Of a DNA stretch of 64,000 bases, positions 33,701 to 43,533 are shown piece by piece. A model generated the notes under the pieces. The model saw only the letters and a list, made by a program, of their open reading frames with translations, had not been told where the DNA came from and made no database searches. The stretch lies in the NCBI RefSeq assembly GCF_001425265.1, contig NZ_LMEC01000023.1, positions 310,001 to 374,000 of the forward strand, in the 5' to 3' direction. Both the position numbers and the translations under genes were made by a program. Origin of the DNA: Massilia sp. Root418. GTDB taxonomy: Bacteria; Pseudomonadota; Gammaproteobacteria; Burkholderiales; Burkholderiaceae_D. Numbering within the stretch: position 1 is the stretch's first letter; each line of letters opens with the position of its first letter.

Positions 33701-34335
33701 TTCAGGTCCCCTACGGCTAAGGTTTGTTTCAGGTTGAGCGGCAGATACGTGAAGGTGAGCGCGCCGTTGGCGGCGCCTTCCAGCTGGTAGTGGTCGCCGA
33801 CCTTCTCGCCGACGCGGGCGACGATGTTGTGGTCTTCCATCTGGAGGAAGTAGGCCACCTTGCCGTCGTCGATAAAGCGGCCCACGAACTGGAACGGTAG
33901 CGGCGGCGCGCCGCCGGCGGACCTGGCGCCGCCGGTGCCGGCCAGCTGCTCCTGGGGCGCGCGCGCGGCGGCGGGCTTGAGCGGGGAGGGGGCTTGCCAG
34001 CCGGTGCTGGAAAACAGGTTGCCCTGGTCTTCGTTGGCCACGCGGCGCTGGATTTGCAGCTCGGCGGGAATGGCGGGCGCGGAGCCGGGAGCGAAGGCGG
34101 GTTCGGCAGAGGGGCCGGCTGCGGCAGCGGCTGCGATTGAGGGTGCGATTCCCGGTGCGGCTTTGGCTGCCGCGATCTGCGCTGCGATGGCGGCGCTGTG
34201 CGCCATGCCTGTGGCGTCGTAAGCCGGACGTGGTGTGGCGGCGGCGGGGGAAACGATCATGCCTTCATCATCCGGCGCGAACCAGGCGGCGAGCAGGGTT
34301 GCGGCGGCGGCGCCGCCCAGTATCAGCTTCCTCAT
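33697..34335 (-). CDS. PilP-like secretin-interacting protein
   Basis: 212 residues: one N-terminal membrane segment (MRKLILGGAAAATLLAAWFA), a long Ala/Pro-rich linker (about residues 30-110), then a small beta domain PLPFQFVGRFIDDGKVAYFLQMEDHNIVARVGEKVGDHYQLEGA. That domain resembles the homology region of PilP/GspC proteins, which contact secretin N-domains. The start at 34335 was chosen because it gives the 4-base ATGA overlap with the PilO-like stop. Assignment rests on position and the short beta domain. Confidence 0.72.
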   Translation of the reverse strand: MRKLILGGAAAATLLAAWFAPDDEGMIVSPAAATPRPAYDATGMAHSAAIAAQIAAAKAAPGIAPSIAAAAAAGPSAEPAFAPGSAPAIPAELQIQRRVANEDQGNLFSSTGWQAPSPLKPAAARAPQEQLAGTGGARSAGGAPPLPFQFVGRFIDDGKVAYFLQMEDHNIVARVGEKVGDHYQLEGAANGALTFTYLPLNLKQTLAVGDLN

Positions 34336-34922
34336 CGCGCGCCCTCCGCCTTGCGCACCAGTAGCACAAACCGGATGCGCGCTTCGGCCTCGCCGCTGTC
34401 GATGCGTTCGCGCTTGAAGGCAACGCTGTCCAGCGTCAGTGCGGGCAGCTCCTGCAGGGCGTCCAGCATGAAGGCCTGCACGCTGGCGTAGTCGGCTTTC
34501 ACCGGCAGGTTGATCTGGTAGTGCATGAAGCTGGCACGCGGCTCCGGCTGGGCCTTGTATTCGGCTTTGGCGAGCGGCACTTTGTGGCGGGCGGCGATGT
34601 CGACCAGCGTTTGCAGCTGCTCGGGAATGGCGGCGTGTGCGGGCAGGTAGGCGTAGAAGGCGCTCAGGCCGTCGGCCGCCGTGGGACTGGGCGTTTGCGG
34701 TTGCGCTGCGGCGTGGACGGCCGTTGCCAGTTGCCGGCGAAGGGCGATCTCTTGTTCGTGCATGCCTGCGGCGTGCCACTGCGCGAGCAGGGCCGCGCAC
34801 AGGGCGGCGATGCCGGCGGCGGCTGCGCTGCCGGTCTTGCGCCACAGGCGTTTGCATTCCCAGGCCAGGCGCGGGCCTGCCTTGGCGGGCAGCGCCAGCT
34901 TGAGCGCTGCACCGGTTTTCAT
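34332..34922 (-). CDS. PilO-like inner-membrane assembly protein
   Basis: 196 residues from the ATG at 34922, which overlaps the PilN-like stop by 4 bases; an ATG three codons upstream (34931) is an alternative. A cytoplasmic basic start and one membrane helix (about residues 34-52, SAAAAGIAALCAALLAQWHA) are followed by a coiled segment and a ferredoxin-like domain with YQINLPVKADYASVQAFMLDALQELPALTLDSVAFKRE, as in PilO/GspM. It would pair with the PilN-like protein to transmit ATPase movement. Confidence 0.75.
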   Translation of the reverse strand: MKTGAALKLALPAKAGPRLAWECKRLWRKTGSAAAAGIAALCAALLAQWHAAGMHEQEIALRRQLATAVHAAAQPQTPSPTAADGLSAFYAYLPAHAAIPEQLQTLVDIAARHKVPLAKAEYKAQPEPRASFMHYQINLPVKADYASVQAFMLDALQELPALTLDSVAFKRERIDSGEAEARIRFVLLVRKAEGAR

Positions 34923-35575
34923 TGGCGCCATTGGGCCTCCAGCTGGAAACGGTATGACTGGCCTGCGGCGCCGCCGGCCAGTTCGTGTTTGACAAGGTAG
35001 ACGGAGCGGAACATCTGCTGCTGGTTCAGGAAGACCAGGTAGTTCAGCATGTCCTGCGCGGTTTCCGCTTCGGCGGATATCTTGAGCGTGCCGGAGGGGC
35101 TGCCGGCGGCCGGCGTTGCTGAAGCGGCTGCGGGGGCTCCTGCGGGCACGCCGGCAGCGGCCCTGGTCGCGGCTGTGACGTCGGCGGCTGACGCGGCGGG
35201 CGGCTGGCCGGTCGCCGCGTCCTGCACGGGCTGGCCGTTCAGGTCCAGGCCGAGCAGGGCCACGTGCAGGTCGCCGGGCGCTTGCAGGGTTTTCAGCAGC
35301 CGCGCAACCGGCAGGTTGAGCTGGCGCACGGCTTCTGCTACGAGCTTGGTCTGCTGGTCCTGTTCGCGCTGCTGGCTGGGCGCAAGCGTGGGCTGGGGCG
35401 CGCGTCTCGGCTGCGCTTGCGCGAGCTGGGCTTCCAGCTGCTGGAGCGCATTGGCCTGCTGGAGCCAGCGCGCGGCCGAGGGGAGCAGGGCGATCAGGCC
35501 TGCGGCGAGCAGCGCGCAGCGCCAGCCGTTCAGCGGCGGCGCCGCGCGGACGAAGGCGACGCGGGTGGCTGTCAT
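34919..35575 (-). CDS. PilN-like inner-membrane assembly protein
   Basis: 218 residues. A short cytoplasmic N-terminus and a membrane helix (GWRCALLAAGLIALLPSAARWL, about residues 17-38) precede a glutamine-rich coiled coil (QLEAQLAQAQPRR...QQREQDQQTKLVAEAVRQL). An Ala/Pro/Gly-rich insert follows, then a C-terminal alpha/beta domain with SAEAETAQDMLNYLVFLNQQQMFRSVYLVKHE. The order M-N-O-P supports PilN/GspL-C function. It overlaps the PilM-like stop by 4 bases. Primary sequence is poorly conserved, so confidence comes mainly from topology and context. Confidence 0.72.
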   Translation of the reverse strand: MTATRVAFVRAAPPLNGWRCALLAAGLIALLPSAARWLQQANALQQLEAQLAQAQPRRAPQPTLAPSQQREQDQQTKLVAEAVRQLNLPVARLLKTLQAPGDLHVALLGLDLNGQPVQDAATGQPPAASAADVTAATRAAAGVPAGAPAAASATPAAGSPSGTLKISAEAETAQDMLNYLVFLNQQQMFRSVYLVKHELAGGAAGQSYRFQLEAQWRQ

Positions 35576-36562
35576 GCCGCCTCCCGTGTGCTGCGTGCTG
35601 GTTCGCTTGCCGGAACGACGGAGAGCGGTAACTTGCCGCCGGCGTGGGCGCCCTCGGCGGGAGGCGCGCTGGCCGCCTGGCCGAACGGCGACGCGGCGAG
35701 CCGGAAGCGTCCGGGCAGTTGGCCGCTGGCCAGGCCGCCAGGCTGGCCGCTCAGGTCCACCACGGCTATGTCGCCGATGTCCGCCAGCCCGGGCTCGCGC
35801 AGGGTCCAGCGCTGCCAGGCTTGGGCCAGTTCCGCGTGCCAGGCGGCGCTGCAGGGCTGCGGCTGGACGGCGGCAACGCGGCCTTTCGCCAGTGCCGACA
35901 TGGTGATGCGGCCTGGCTCGATGATGGCGAAGGCTTCAGGCTTATCCCGGGCGAGCGAGGCGCAGACCGTGCTGGCCAGTGGCTCGATGGCGGCGCAGCG
36001 CGTGCCGTGGTCGGCTGCCAGCGCGTGCAGGGCGTCCAGCAGCTCGGTGGCGATGCCGCACGCGAGGCGCGGCTGGCCGTAGGGCGCGTCGTCGCTGCCG
36101 ACGGTCCAGCCGCGTGCAGCTTCGCCGTAGATGGCGGCAAACTGCGTTTCCAGGAAGTGCGCCGCGCCCGCTTCGGACAGCAGTGCATCGCTCCACGGCG
36201 CCATCAGCATCTGGCACCAGCGGCCGGACAGGCTGACGTGCATCGGCAGCCTGTCCGCCAGCGCGCCCCGCACGCCCGCCGAACCGTCTGTGCCGCCGCT
36301 GCTGCTACCGCTGCTGCCTCTGTTGTCGGCGGCCGTTCCGGCAGCCGGCAGCGTGTCTGCGGCATAGGCGTGTACGGGCTGGGCCAGCAGGGCGCGCAGG
36401 GCGGCGAGCGGGACTTGCCACTGGCCGGCTGGATTGGCGAACCCGACGTGCAGCGTGCCGCCCTCGGCGATGCGGGCGCCTTGCCTCAGCACGGCCAGCA
36501 GGCTTTGCGGCCCGAGATGCACGTGCAGCGTGCGGCGCGCCGGAAGCAGCCCGGCGATGCGT

Positions 36563-36576
<14 letters not shown>
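35572..36576 (-). CDS. PilM/GspL-like cytoplasmic actin-fold protein
   Basis: 334 residues, soluble, in the PilM position between the ATPase and the PilN-like protein. IKRIAGLLPARRTLHVHLGPQSLLAVL looks like the first actin-fold strands, and AFAIIEPGRITMSALAKGRVAAVQ like the second-lobe phosphate strand. A serine/glycine-rich insert near residues 85-105 is low complexity. Catalytic nucleotide motifs are degenerate, as in GspL. Its start overlaps the ATPase stop by 14 bases. The assignment leans on context; alone it would be called hypothetical. Confidence 0.62.
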
Positions 36577-38250
<1,674 letters not shown>

Positions 38251-38254
<4 letters not shown>

Positions 38255-39471
38255 GACAGGCTCCCTGCAAGTTCGAATATCGGCATATACATCAGCACCA
38301 CCACGCCGCCGATCACCACGCCGATCAGCGTCATGAGCAGCGGTTCGAGCAGGCGCGAGGCCCAGTCCACCCAGCGCGCAAATTCCTCGTCGTGAAACCT
38401 GGCCGAGCGCTCCAGCATGTCGCCCAGGCGCCCCGTGTTCTCGCCCACCTTGAGCAGCGACTGCGCCACCGGCGTGGCCAGGCCCTGGCGCTCCAGCGCG
38501 GTGGAGAAGGGCAGGCCTTCCTCGACCGCGCGGCGGGCCTGCGCCAGCGCCTGGCGCTGTTGCGGCAGCAGCATGGCCGACACCATGGACAAGGCCTTGG
38601 GCAGCGGTATGCCCGCGTGCAGCAGCAGGCTGAGGGCGCGGTAGAAGCGCGCCAGGCGGAATTCGGCGGCCTTCGCGGCCAGCAGCGGCAGGCGCAGCAC
38701 CTGCAGCAGCAGGGCGCCGCGCACGGCGGCATTGGTGGCGGCGAACACGGCGCCGCCGGCTGCACCGAGCAGCACGCCCAGGCACAGCCAGGGATGGGCG
38801 GCCAGCTGGCGGCCGAAGGCCAGCAGCATCTGCGACATCCACGGGATCTCGCGGCCGGAGCTTTCATACACCACGCTGAACTTCGGCACCACGTAGCCGA
38901 GCAGGAACAGCGTGACCAGCGTGCCCACGCACAGCAGCATCACGGGGTAGATGGCGGCCGATGCCAGCTTCTTGCGGATGGCGTCGAACTGCAGCTGGTA
39001 GGCCACGTAGCGCGCCAGCGCCTCGGGCAGGTTGCCGGAGCGTTCGGCCGCGTGCACGGTGGAGACATAAATATCGGGAAAAATGGCGGCATGCGTGGCC
39101 GGCTGCGCGGCCAGGCTTTCGGAAAAGCTCTTGCCCTGCTGGAGCGCGAGCTGGATGCCGGCCAGCGTGGCCTTGGCGCTGCCGCGCGCTTCCTTGTTGT
39201 GCAAGGTGGCGATGGCTTCGCTCAGGTTCAGGCCCGCTTCGAGCAGGGCCAGCAACTCCTGGCTGAACTGCAGCAGCGGGAAGGGCTGATTGCGGGAGGG
39301 CGGCGCGGCGCCGCCGGCCGCAGCCTGCGCCGGGCCGTCGACAGCCAGCACGCGCCAGCCCTGGCGCAGCGCGCGGCGTACCGCATCCGATTCGCTTGAA
39401 GCATCAATTGCTATGGTCTGGCGGCCAGCCGTGCCGCTGGTGGCTGGCTGCACCTGTATCTGGTACTGCAT
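38251..39471 (-). CDS. gspF: GspF/PilC-family inner-membrane platform protein
   Basis: 406 residues with the duplicated GspF domain (about 70-190 and 270-400). LLALLEAGLNLSEAIATLHN and LSLLLHAGIPLPKALSMVS are the two repeats of the domain start. Three membrane helices are visible (about 165-190, 215-235, 375-398). An N-terminal ~55-residue segment (MQYQIQVQPATSGTAGRQTIAIDASSESDAVRRALRQGW) is common in GspF. It is the first gene of the overlapping secretion operon, 122 bases after the M4 protease stop, with an imperfect palindrome between. Confidence 0.94.
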
Positions 39472-39515
39472 TACCGCCCTTCACTATCTTTCCCGGAAGT
39501 ACTCGGAAGCCGAGC

Positions 39516-39573
39516 TGAGCCGCATTTGGCCGACTTCGGGGTCAGACCCCGAAGTTGGCAAAAATGCGGCTCA
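39516..39573. repeat. Imperfect 58-bp palindrome with GGGGTCAGACCCC centre
   Basis: TGAGCCGCATTT...GACTTCGGGGTC is mirrored by GACCCCGAAGTT...AAATGCGGCTCA around 39544, with one unpaired base and a few mismatches. It lies between the M4 protease stop and the secretion operon start. It may work as a terminator-like hairpin separating the two units. It shares the GGGGTCAG core with the palindrome at 1425-1488. Confidence 0.8.
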
Positions 39574-39593
39574 GCCCGGCTGGTTTGCTACGC

Positions 39594-42134
39594 TTACTGG
39601 GTGACCAGGCTGACCTTGTCGACCACGAACGAGGTCTGGGCCGACGAGTCTTCCGTCATGGCGAACGACAGCGTCACCGTCTGGCCTTTGTACGGCAGCA
39701 GGTTGAAGCTGCGGGTCTGGTAGCCGGTGGCCTTGTTCAGGTTGGAGTAGGTGGCCAGCGTGCCGAGCACCGCGCCGCTGCTGTTTTTCACCGTGACCGT
39801 CAGCTTGTCGTAGACGGTGCTGGTGGTGGTTTCCGCGGTGTCGATGTGCAGCGCGAAGTTCAGCGTGGCGGCGGTGGCGGTCGACGGGATCGCCACCGCT
39901 TGCGTCAGCGTTTCGGTGGCGGTGGTGCCGTTGCCGCCGAGCCAGGCGAAGCGGGTGCCTTCGAACGCGGTCTGGCCGCTGAAGGAACCGATCACGCCGG
40001 TGCTGCCGCTCCAGCCGGTGGTGCTGGACTCGAAGCCGCCGTTGGTCACGCGCTCGATGCCGCTCACCGTGGACACGGTCAGGGTGGCGTTGCTCGACGT
40101 GGCCGTGACTGCCGGCGACGACGAGTCGGTGACCGTGGCCTTGAACACGGCGCCGTTGTCGGTCGACTGCGCCGTGAACGAGTAGGTTGGCGAGGTGGCG
40201 CCGGAGATCAGCGTGTTGTTGCGGTACCACTTGTACACGTACGGCGCGGTGCCGCCGCTGGCGCTCACGGAGAACGACGCGGTGGCGCCGGGGGCGACCG
40301 TGATGCTGCCCGGCTGGGTGCCGATGGTGACGCCGCCGCTGGCCACTTCATCCACGTCCAGGCCCACGTTGATGGCCGCGTAGGCGCGCTTGACGGCGGT
40401 GGCTTCCTTGCTGCCCACGCCGTACAGTTCTTCGGCCGCCGTGATCATCTTGGTGCGCGCGTCGGCGTAGTTGGTCGACGAGGTGAACTTGGTGGTCAGC
40501 GCCTTGAACCAGATGCGGTAGGCCTTGTCGTTGCCGACGCCGGTCATGGCCAGCGGCTGCTTGGTCAGGTAGGAGCTGTAGTAGTCGCTGCTGGAGGTGG
40601 CGTTCGAGCCCTGCGACAGGAAATAGAACATGCGGTTGTTCGGGCCGCTGCTGTAGTGCACGTTCAGGTTCTTCAGCGTGGTGCTCCACGCGTTCGGGCT
40701 GCTGCCGTCCTTGCTTGGCTTGTACATCCAGCGCAGCGGCTGGCCGCTCTTGGAGATTTCCTTGCCCATCATCCAGTCGTTGCCGGTGGCCGGGATCACG
40801 CTGCCGGTGCCGCCTGCGCGCGCGTAGGCTTCGGTCATCTCGCCGGCGATGTCGGCGCCCGATTCATTCAGGCCGCCCGACTCGCCCGAGTAGGTCAGGT
40901 TGGAGGTGGCGTCGATCACGCCGTGGCCCATTTCGTGGCCGATCACGTCGATCGAGCCCAGGTTGTTGAAGGACGAGCCGCCGTCGCCGATGTACATGCA
41001 CTTGCAGTTCGGGTCGAAGAAGGCATTGTCGTAGTTGTTGTCAACGTGGACGGCGATGTAGGTGGCGGTGTTGTTACCGTCCAGCGACTGCCAGCCCAGC
41101 GTGTTCTTCATGGTGTCGTAGGTGTTCATCAGACCCCACATCGCATTCACGGCGGCGGTCTGGCCGTTGGCGTTGGTGGTGCTGCCGCCGCTGATGTATT
41201 GCTGACCGTCGCCCCAGGTGTTGCTGCTGTTGGTGTAGATGTTGCCCGGGGTCGGATTCGATTCCGGCGCGTGGTTGGCGTTGGTGATGGCCATGCCGCC
41301 GAAGTTGCCGCCCACGCCGCGCGTGGCGTCCTTCATCTGGTAGGTGCTGCCCGACAGCGTGGTGTTGATCGGCACGGCGCCGTTGTACTGGCTGTTGCCG
41401 GTGCCGACCACGGTTTGCAGCGCTTCCCACTGGGCGATCACGGCGCCGGTCTTGGCGTTGATCACGGTGTCGTGGTACAGCACGCGCTTGCGGCTGTCGG
41501 CCATGCGGGTTTTCACCAGGTAGGCCAGCTCGTAGCGGTCCACCACCTCTTCCAGGTCGGTGGCGTTCAGGGCCGACTCGGCCTTGTTCAGGGCCGAGGC
41601 CACGCGCACCGATTTCATCACCGGATAGATCAGCAGTTCGGCGTGCGGCGCCCAGCGGTGCACGCCGTTCGGCGCCACGCTCTTGACCACGGCGGCCACG
41701 GCGTCCGCGCTGCTCAGCGACGGCGTCAGTTCCGGCGCGCCGGTGCGGCTGCCGTTGGCGGCCACGCCGCGCGGCGCGTTCAGGCCGGCGCGGCGGTCGG
41801 ACACGGATTCGCTCACGATGTTGTCGGCCGCGTCGGTGACGATGATGGATTCGGAGCCGAACACGCGCAGGCCGTTGTAGGTGTGCTGGGCGCGGGTGAT
41901 CTTGGTGCCGGCTACGCCGGGGTGCTGGCCGCCGATCGCGAAGCCGTGCTGCATGCCCAGGCCGGCCGAGCTGGGACGGTGGGCCAGTTTGGCGGCCAGG
42001 CCGGCGCTCTCTTGTGGAGAGGATTGGGCCACGGGTGCGGCCATCATTTGCGGACCGGCCGCGTAGGCCTGGGCGGCGAGCAGCATCGGCAGGGCGGCGA
42101 TGGATGCGGCAAGCATGTTCTTACGTAGATTCAT
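39594..42134 (-). CDS. Secreted thermolysin-like M4 metalloprotease
   Basis: 846 residues, a prepro-protein. The signal peptide ends AQAYAA; FTP/PepSY propeptide blocks (NGLRVFGSESIIVTDAADNIVSE) extend to about residue 250. The M4 catalytic domain has the zinc motif HEMGH (residues 400-404) in GHEMGHGVIDATSNLTYSGE and the third ligand Glu in GGLNESGADIAGE. After it come an Ig-like domain (TIGTQPGSITVAPGATASFSVSASGG..) and a jelly-roll adhesion/carbohydrate-binding-like domain to the C-terminus. Such enzymes leave by type II secretion; the cluster directly downstream is a candidate route. It digests extracellular protein. Confidence 0.95.
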   Translation of the reverse strand: MNLRKNMLAASIAALPMLLAAQAYAAGPQMMAAPVAQSSPQESAGLAAKLAHRPSSAGLGMQHGFAIGGQHPGVAGTKITRAQHTYNGLRVFGSESIIVTDAADNIVSESVSDRRAGLNAPRGVAANGSRTGAPELTPSLSSADAVAAVVKSVAPNGVHRWAPHAELLIYPVMKSVRVASALNKAESALNATDLEEVVDRYELAYLVKTRMADSRKRVLYHDTVINAKTGAVIAQWEALQTVVGTGNSQYNGAVPINTTLSGSTYQMKDATRGVGGNFGGMAITNANHAPESNPTPGNIYTNSSNTWGDGQQYISGGSTTNANGQTAAVNAMWGLMNTYDTMKNTLGWQSLDGNNTATYIAVHVDNNYDNAFFDPNCKCMYIGDGGSSFNNLGSIDVIGHEMGHGVIDATSNLTYSGESGGLNESGADIAGEMTEAYARAGGTGSVIPATGNDWMMGKEISKSGQPLRWMYKPSKDGSSPNAWSTTLKNLNVHYSSGPNNRMFYFLSQGSNATSSSDYYSSYLTKQPLAMTGVGNDKAYRIWFKALTTKFTSSTNYADARTKMITAAEELYGVGSKEATAVKRAYAAINVGLDVDEVASGGVTIGTQPGSITVAPGATASFSVSASGGTAPYVYKWYRNNTLISGATSPTYSFTAQSTDNGAVFKATVTDSSSPAVTATSSNATLTVSTVSGIERVTNGGFESSTTGWSGSTGVIGSFSGQTAFEGTRFAWLGGNGTTATETLTQAVAIPSTATAATLNFALHIDTAETTTSTVYDKLTVTVKNSSGAVLGTLATYSNLNKATGYQTRSFNLLPYKGQTVTLSFAMTEDSSAQTSFVVDKVSLVTQ

Positions 42135-42704
42135 CTTCTCTCCAAGGGTAGCGTTAGTGTTCTGGCGGTGCTTTTGGCGGGCCAGCGCAGCGACACTATT
42201 CCTTGCCGATGCGGCAAGTCAAAAAACTTGGGAAATGAGTCGCAGGGATGAGAAATGTTAAGAATGGGACAAAGTTGCCGATTTTGCCGGGCGCTGATTG
42301 GCTACAAATCGGCGCCTAATGGCGCACGATAGGTGGGTTTCAGCACGATACTGTGTGTTACACGCAACGGAATAGACGTAACACTCTATTTTCGTGACGT
42401 ACGCGACACATTGCCCATTTATTCAGCACGCTCGGGTTGCAATTTCTTAATGTTGCGATCTACACTAGAAGCACAAAGCGCAGGGCCAGACCCGACAAAA
42501 ACGACGCGCACCGGGAACTACAGGGAACAGAGAACATGACCACACGCACAGCGCCACCCCAGCCCTCATAGGGCCACGCCGGGCCTCGCCGCCGCCCCCA
42601 GCACATCCGTACGCCGCCCGCCGCAACCCGGCTTCCGCGGTGCCATCGCGCGCCTTCGCCCACCCCGGCCAGGTTCGCAGGGACAGCTTTTTTCTTTGTT
42701 TACT
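42135..42704. other. Long intergenic region (570 bases), promoters only
   Basis: No convincing gene lies here. The left part is relatively AT-rich and must hold the M4 protease promoter (minus strand). On the plus strand TTGCAA ... TACACT-like boxes near 42437-42466 could start a transcript running to the ACT-domain gene. An 11-codon open frame (42536-42571, Pro-rich end APPQPS) with no strong ribosome site sits in that leader. The right part is C-rich and ends in a CTTTTTTCTTTG tract just before the ACT-domain gene. A 68-codon plus-strand frame at 42333 shows no coding signature. Confidence 0.5.
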
Positions 42705-43370
42705 ATGCTCTCGATATCTACCAAAGTTGAGCGGATCGTCATGGAATCGCCCTTCCTTACCGAAGGACTGGGGCGCGGATTGATCAACCTGTCGGAACTG
42801 GCGCGGCAGCTGCAGCCGCAGCTGGAGACGGACCTGTGGAAGCCGGTGGGGCAGGCCGCCGTGGTGATGGCCCTGCGGCGCGTGGCCGAGCGCCTGCCGC
42901 AGCACGAGGCGGCCGCGCACGGCGAGCTGTCGCTGGCGCGCAAGACCGGCGAGCTGACCACCCGCACCGACCTGACGATGTACACCTTCCGCTATTCGGA
43001 GAACACCTACGAGTGCCACCGCCAGCTGCTGGCGCTGGCCGCGCCGCAGCAGGGCGCCTTCGTGTCGGTCACGCGCGGCATCCACGAGGTGATGGTGGTG
43101 TGCAGCCGCCCGCTCACCAGCGCCATCGACGAGGTGTTCGTGACCGAGCGCCAGCTGGCGCGGCTGGAGAATTTGAACGCGGTGACCTTGCACCTGGATC
43201 CGGAGACGTTCAACATGCCGGGCATTTACCACGGCATCCTGAAGAAGCTGGCGTGGGACAAGATCAATCTGGTGAACATGATCTGCACCCACACCGAGCT
43301 GACGATATTGCTGGAGCAGCGCCAGACCGGCGCGGCGATTGCGGTGCTGTCGCGGCTGGTGGCGCAGTGA
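42705..43370 (+). CDS. ACT-domain-containing protein of unknown role
   Basis: 221 residues from ATG 42705 (MLSISTKVERIVMESPFLTE); a TTG three codons earlier is possible. The first ~80 residues are helical with FLTEGLGRGLINLSELARQLQPQLE, perhaps a winged-helix-like regulatory part. The C-terminal part has FNMPGIYHGILKKLAWDKINLVNMICTHTELTILLEQRQ, which matches an ACT domain of the aspartokinase type. ACT domains usually bind amino acids to regulate metabolism. It has no kinase domain. It converges on argH with a cluster of repeat palindromes between. Amino-acid sensing is inference. Confidence 0.65.
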   Translation: MLSISTKVERIVMESPFLTEGLGRGLINLSELARQLQPQLETDLWKPVGQAAVVMALRRVAERLPQHEAAAHGELSLARKTGELTTRTDLTMYTFRYSENTYECHRQLLALAAPQQGAFVSVTRGIHEVMVVCSRPLTSAIDEVFVTERQLARLENLNAVTLHLDPETFNMPGIYHGILKKLAWDKINLVNMICTHTELTILLEQRQTGAAIAVLSRLVAQ

Positions 43371-43374
43371 TGGC

Positions 43375-43523
43375 GGCGCTTGGCGGGTTACGCTGCGCTA
43401 ACCCGCCCTACGGATACCACGACGGCGCTTGGCGGGTTACGCTGCGCTAACCCGCCCTACGGAATCCAAATACCACGGCGCGCGGTGCGCGTAGGGCGGG
43501 TTAGGCGCAGCCGTAACCCGCCG
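43375..43523. repeat. Three GGCGGGTTA palindromes (A-A-B) with a 49-bp direct duplication
   Basis: Two unit-A copies (43382-43413 and 43431-43462) in identical context (GGCGCTTGGCGGGTTACG) repeat with a 49-base period. They are followed by a reversed unit B (43490-43523). The array fills the gap between the convergent ACT-domain gene and argH. It looks like a REPIN whose left half was tandemly duplicated. Confidence 0.9.
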
Positions 43524-43533
43524 ATGCCCGCGC

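Noticed and set aside
39555..42128. 857-codon plus-strand frame opposite the M4 protease
   Set aside because: The M4 frame has signal peptide, propeptide and HEMGH motif; the opposite frame is Val/Gly/Arg-rich shadow sequence.
42333..42539. 68-codon plus-strand frame in the long intergenic region
   Set aside because: No ribosome site, atypical composition, and no recognisable fold.
43375..43523. Possible CRISPR array
   Set aside because: The repeated units are self-palindromic, only three, in both orientations and with related spacers; no cas genes nearby.
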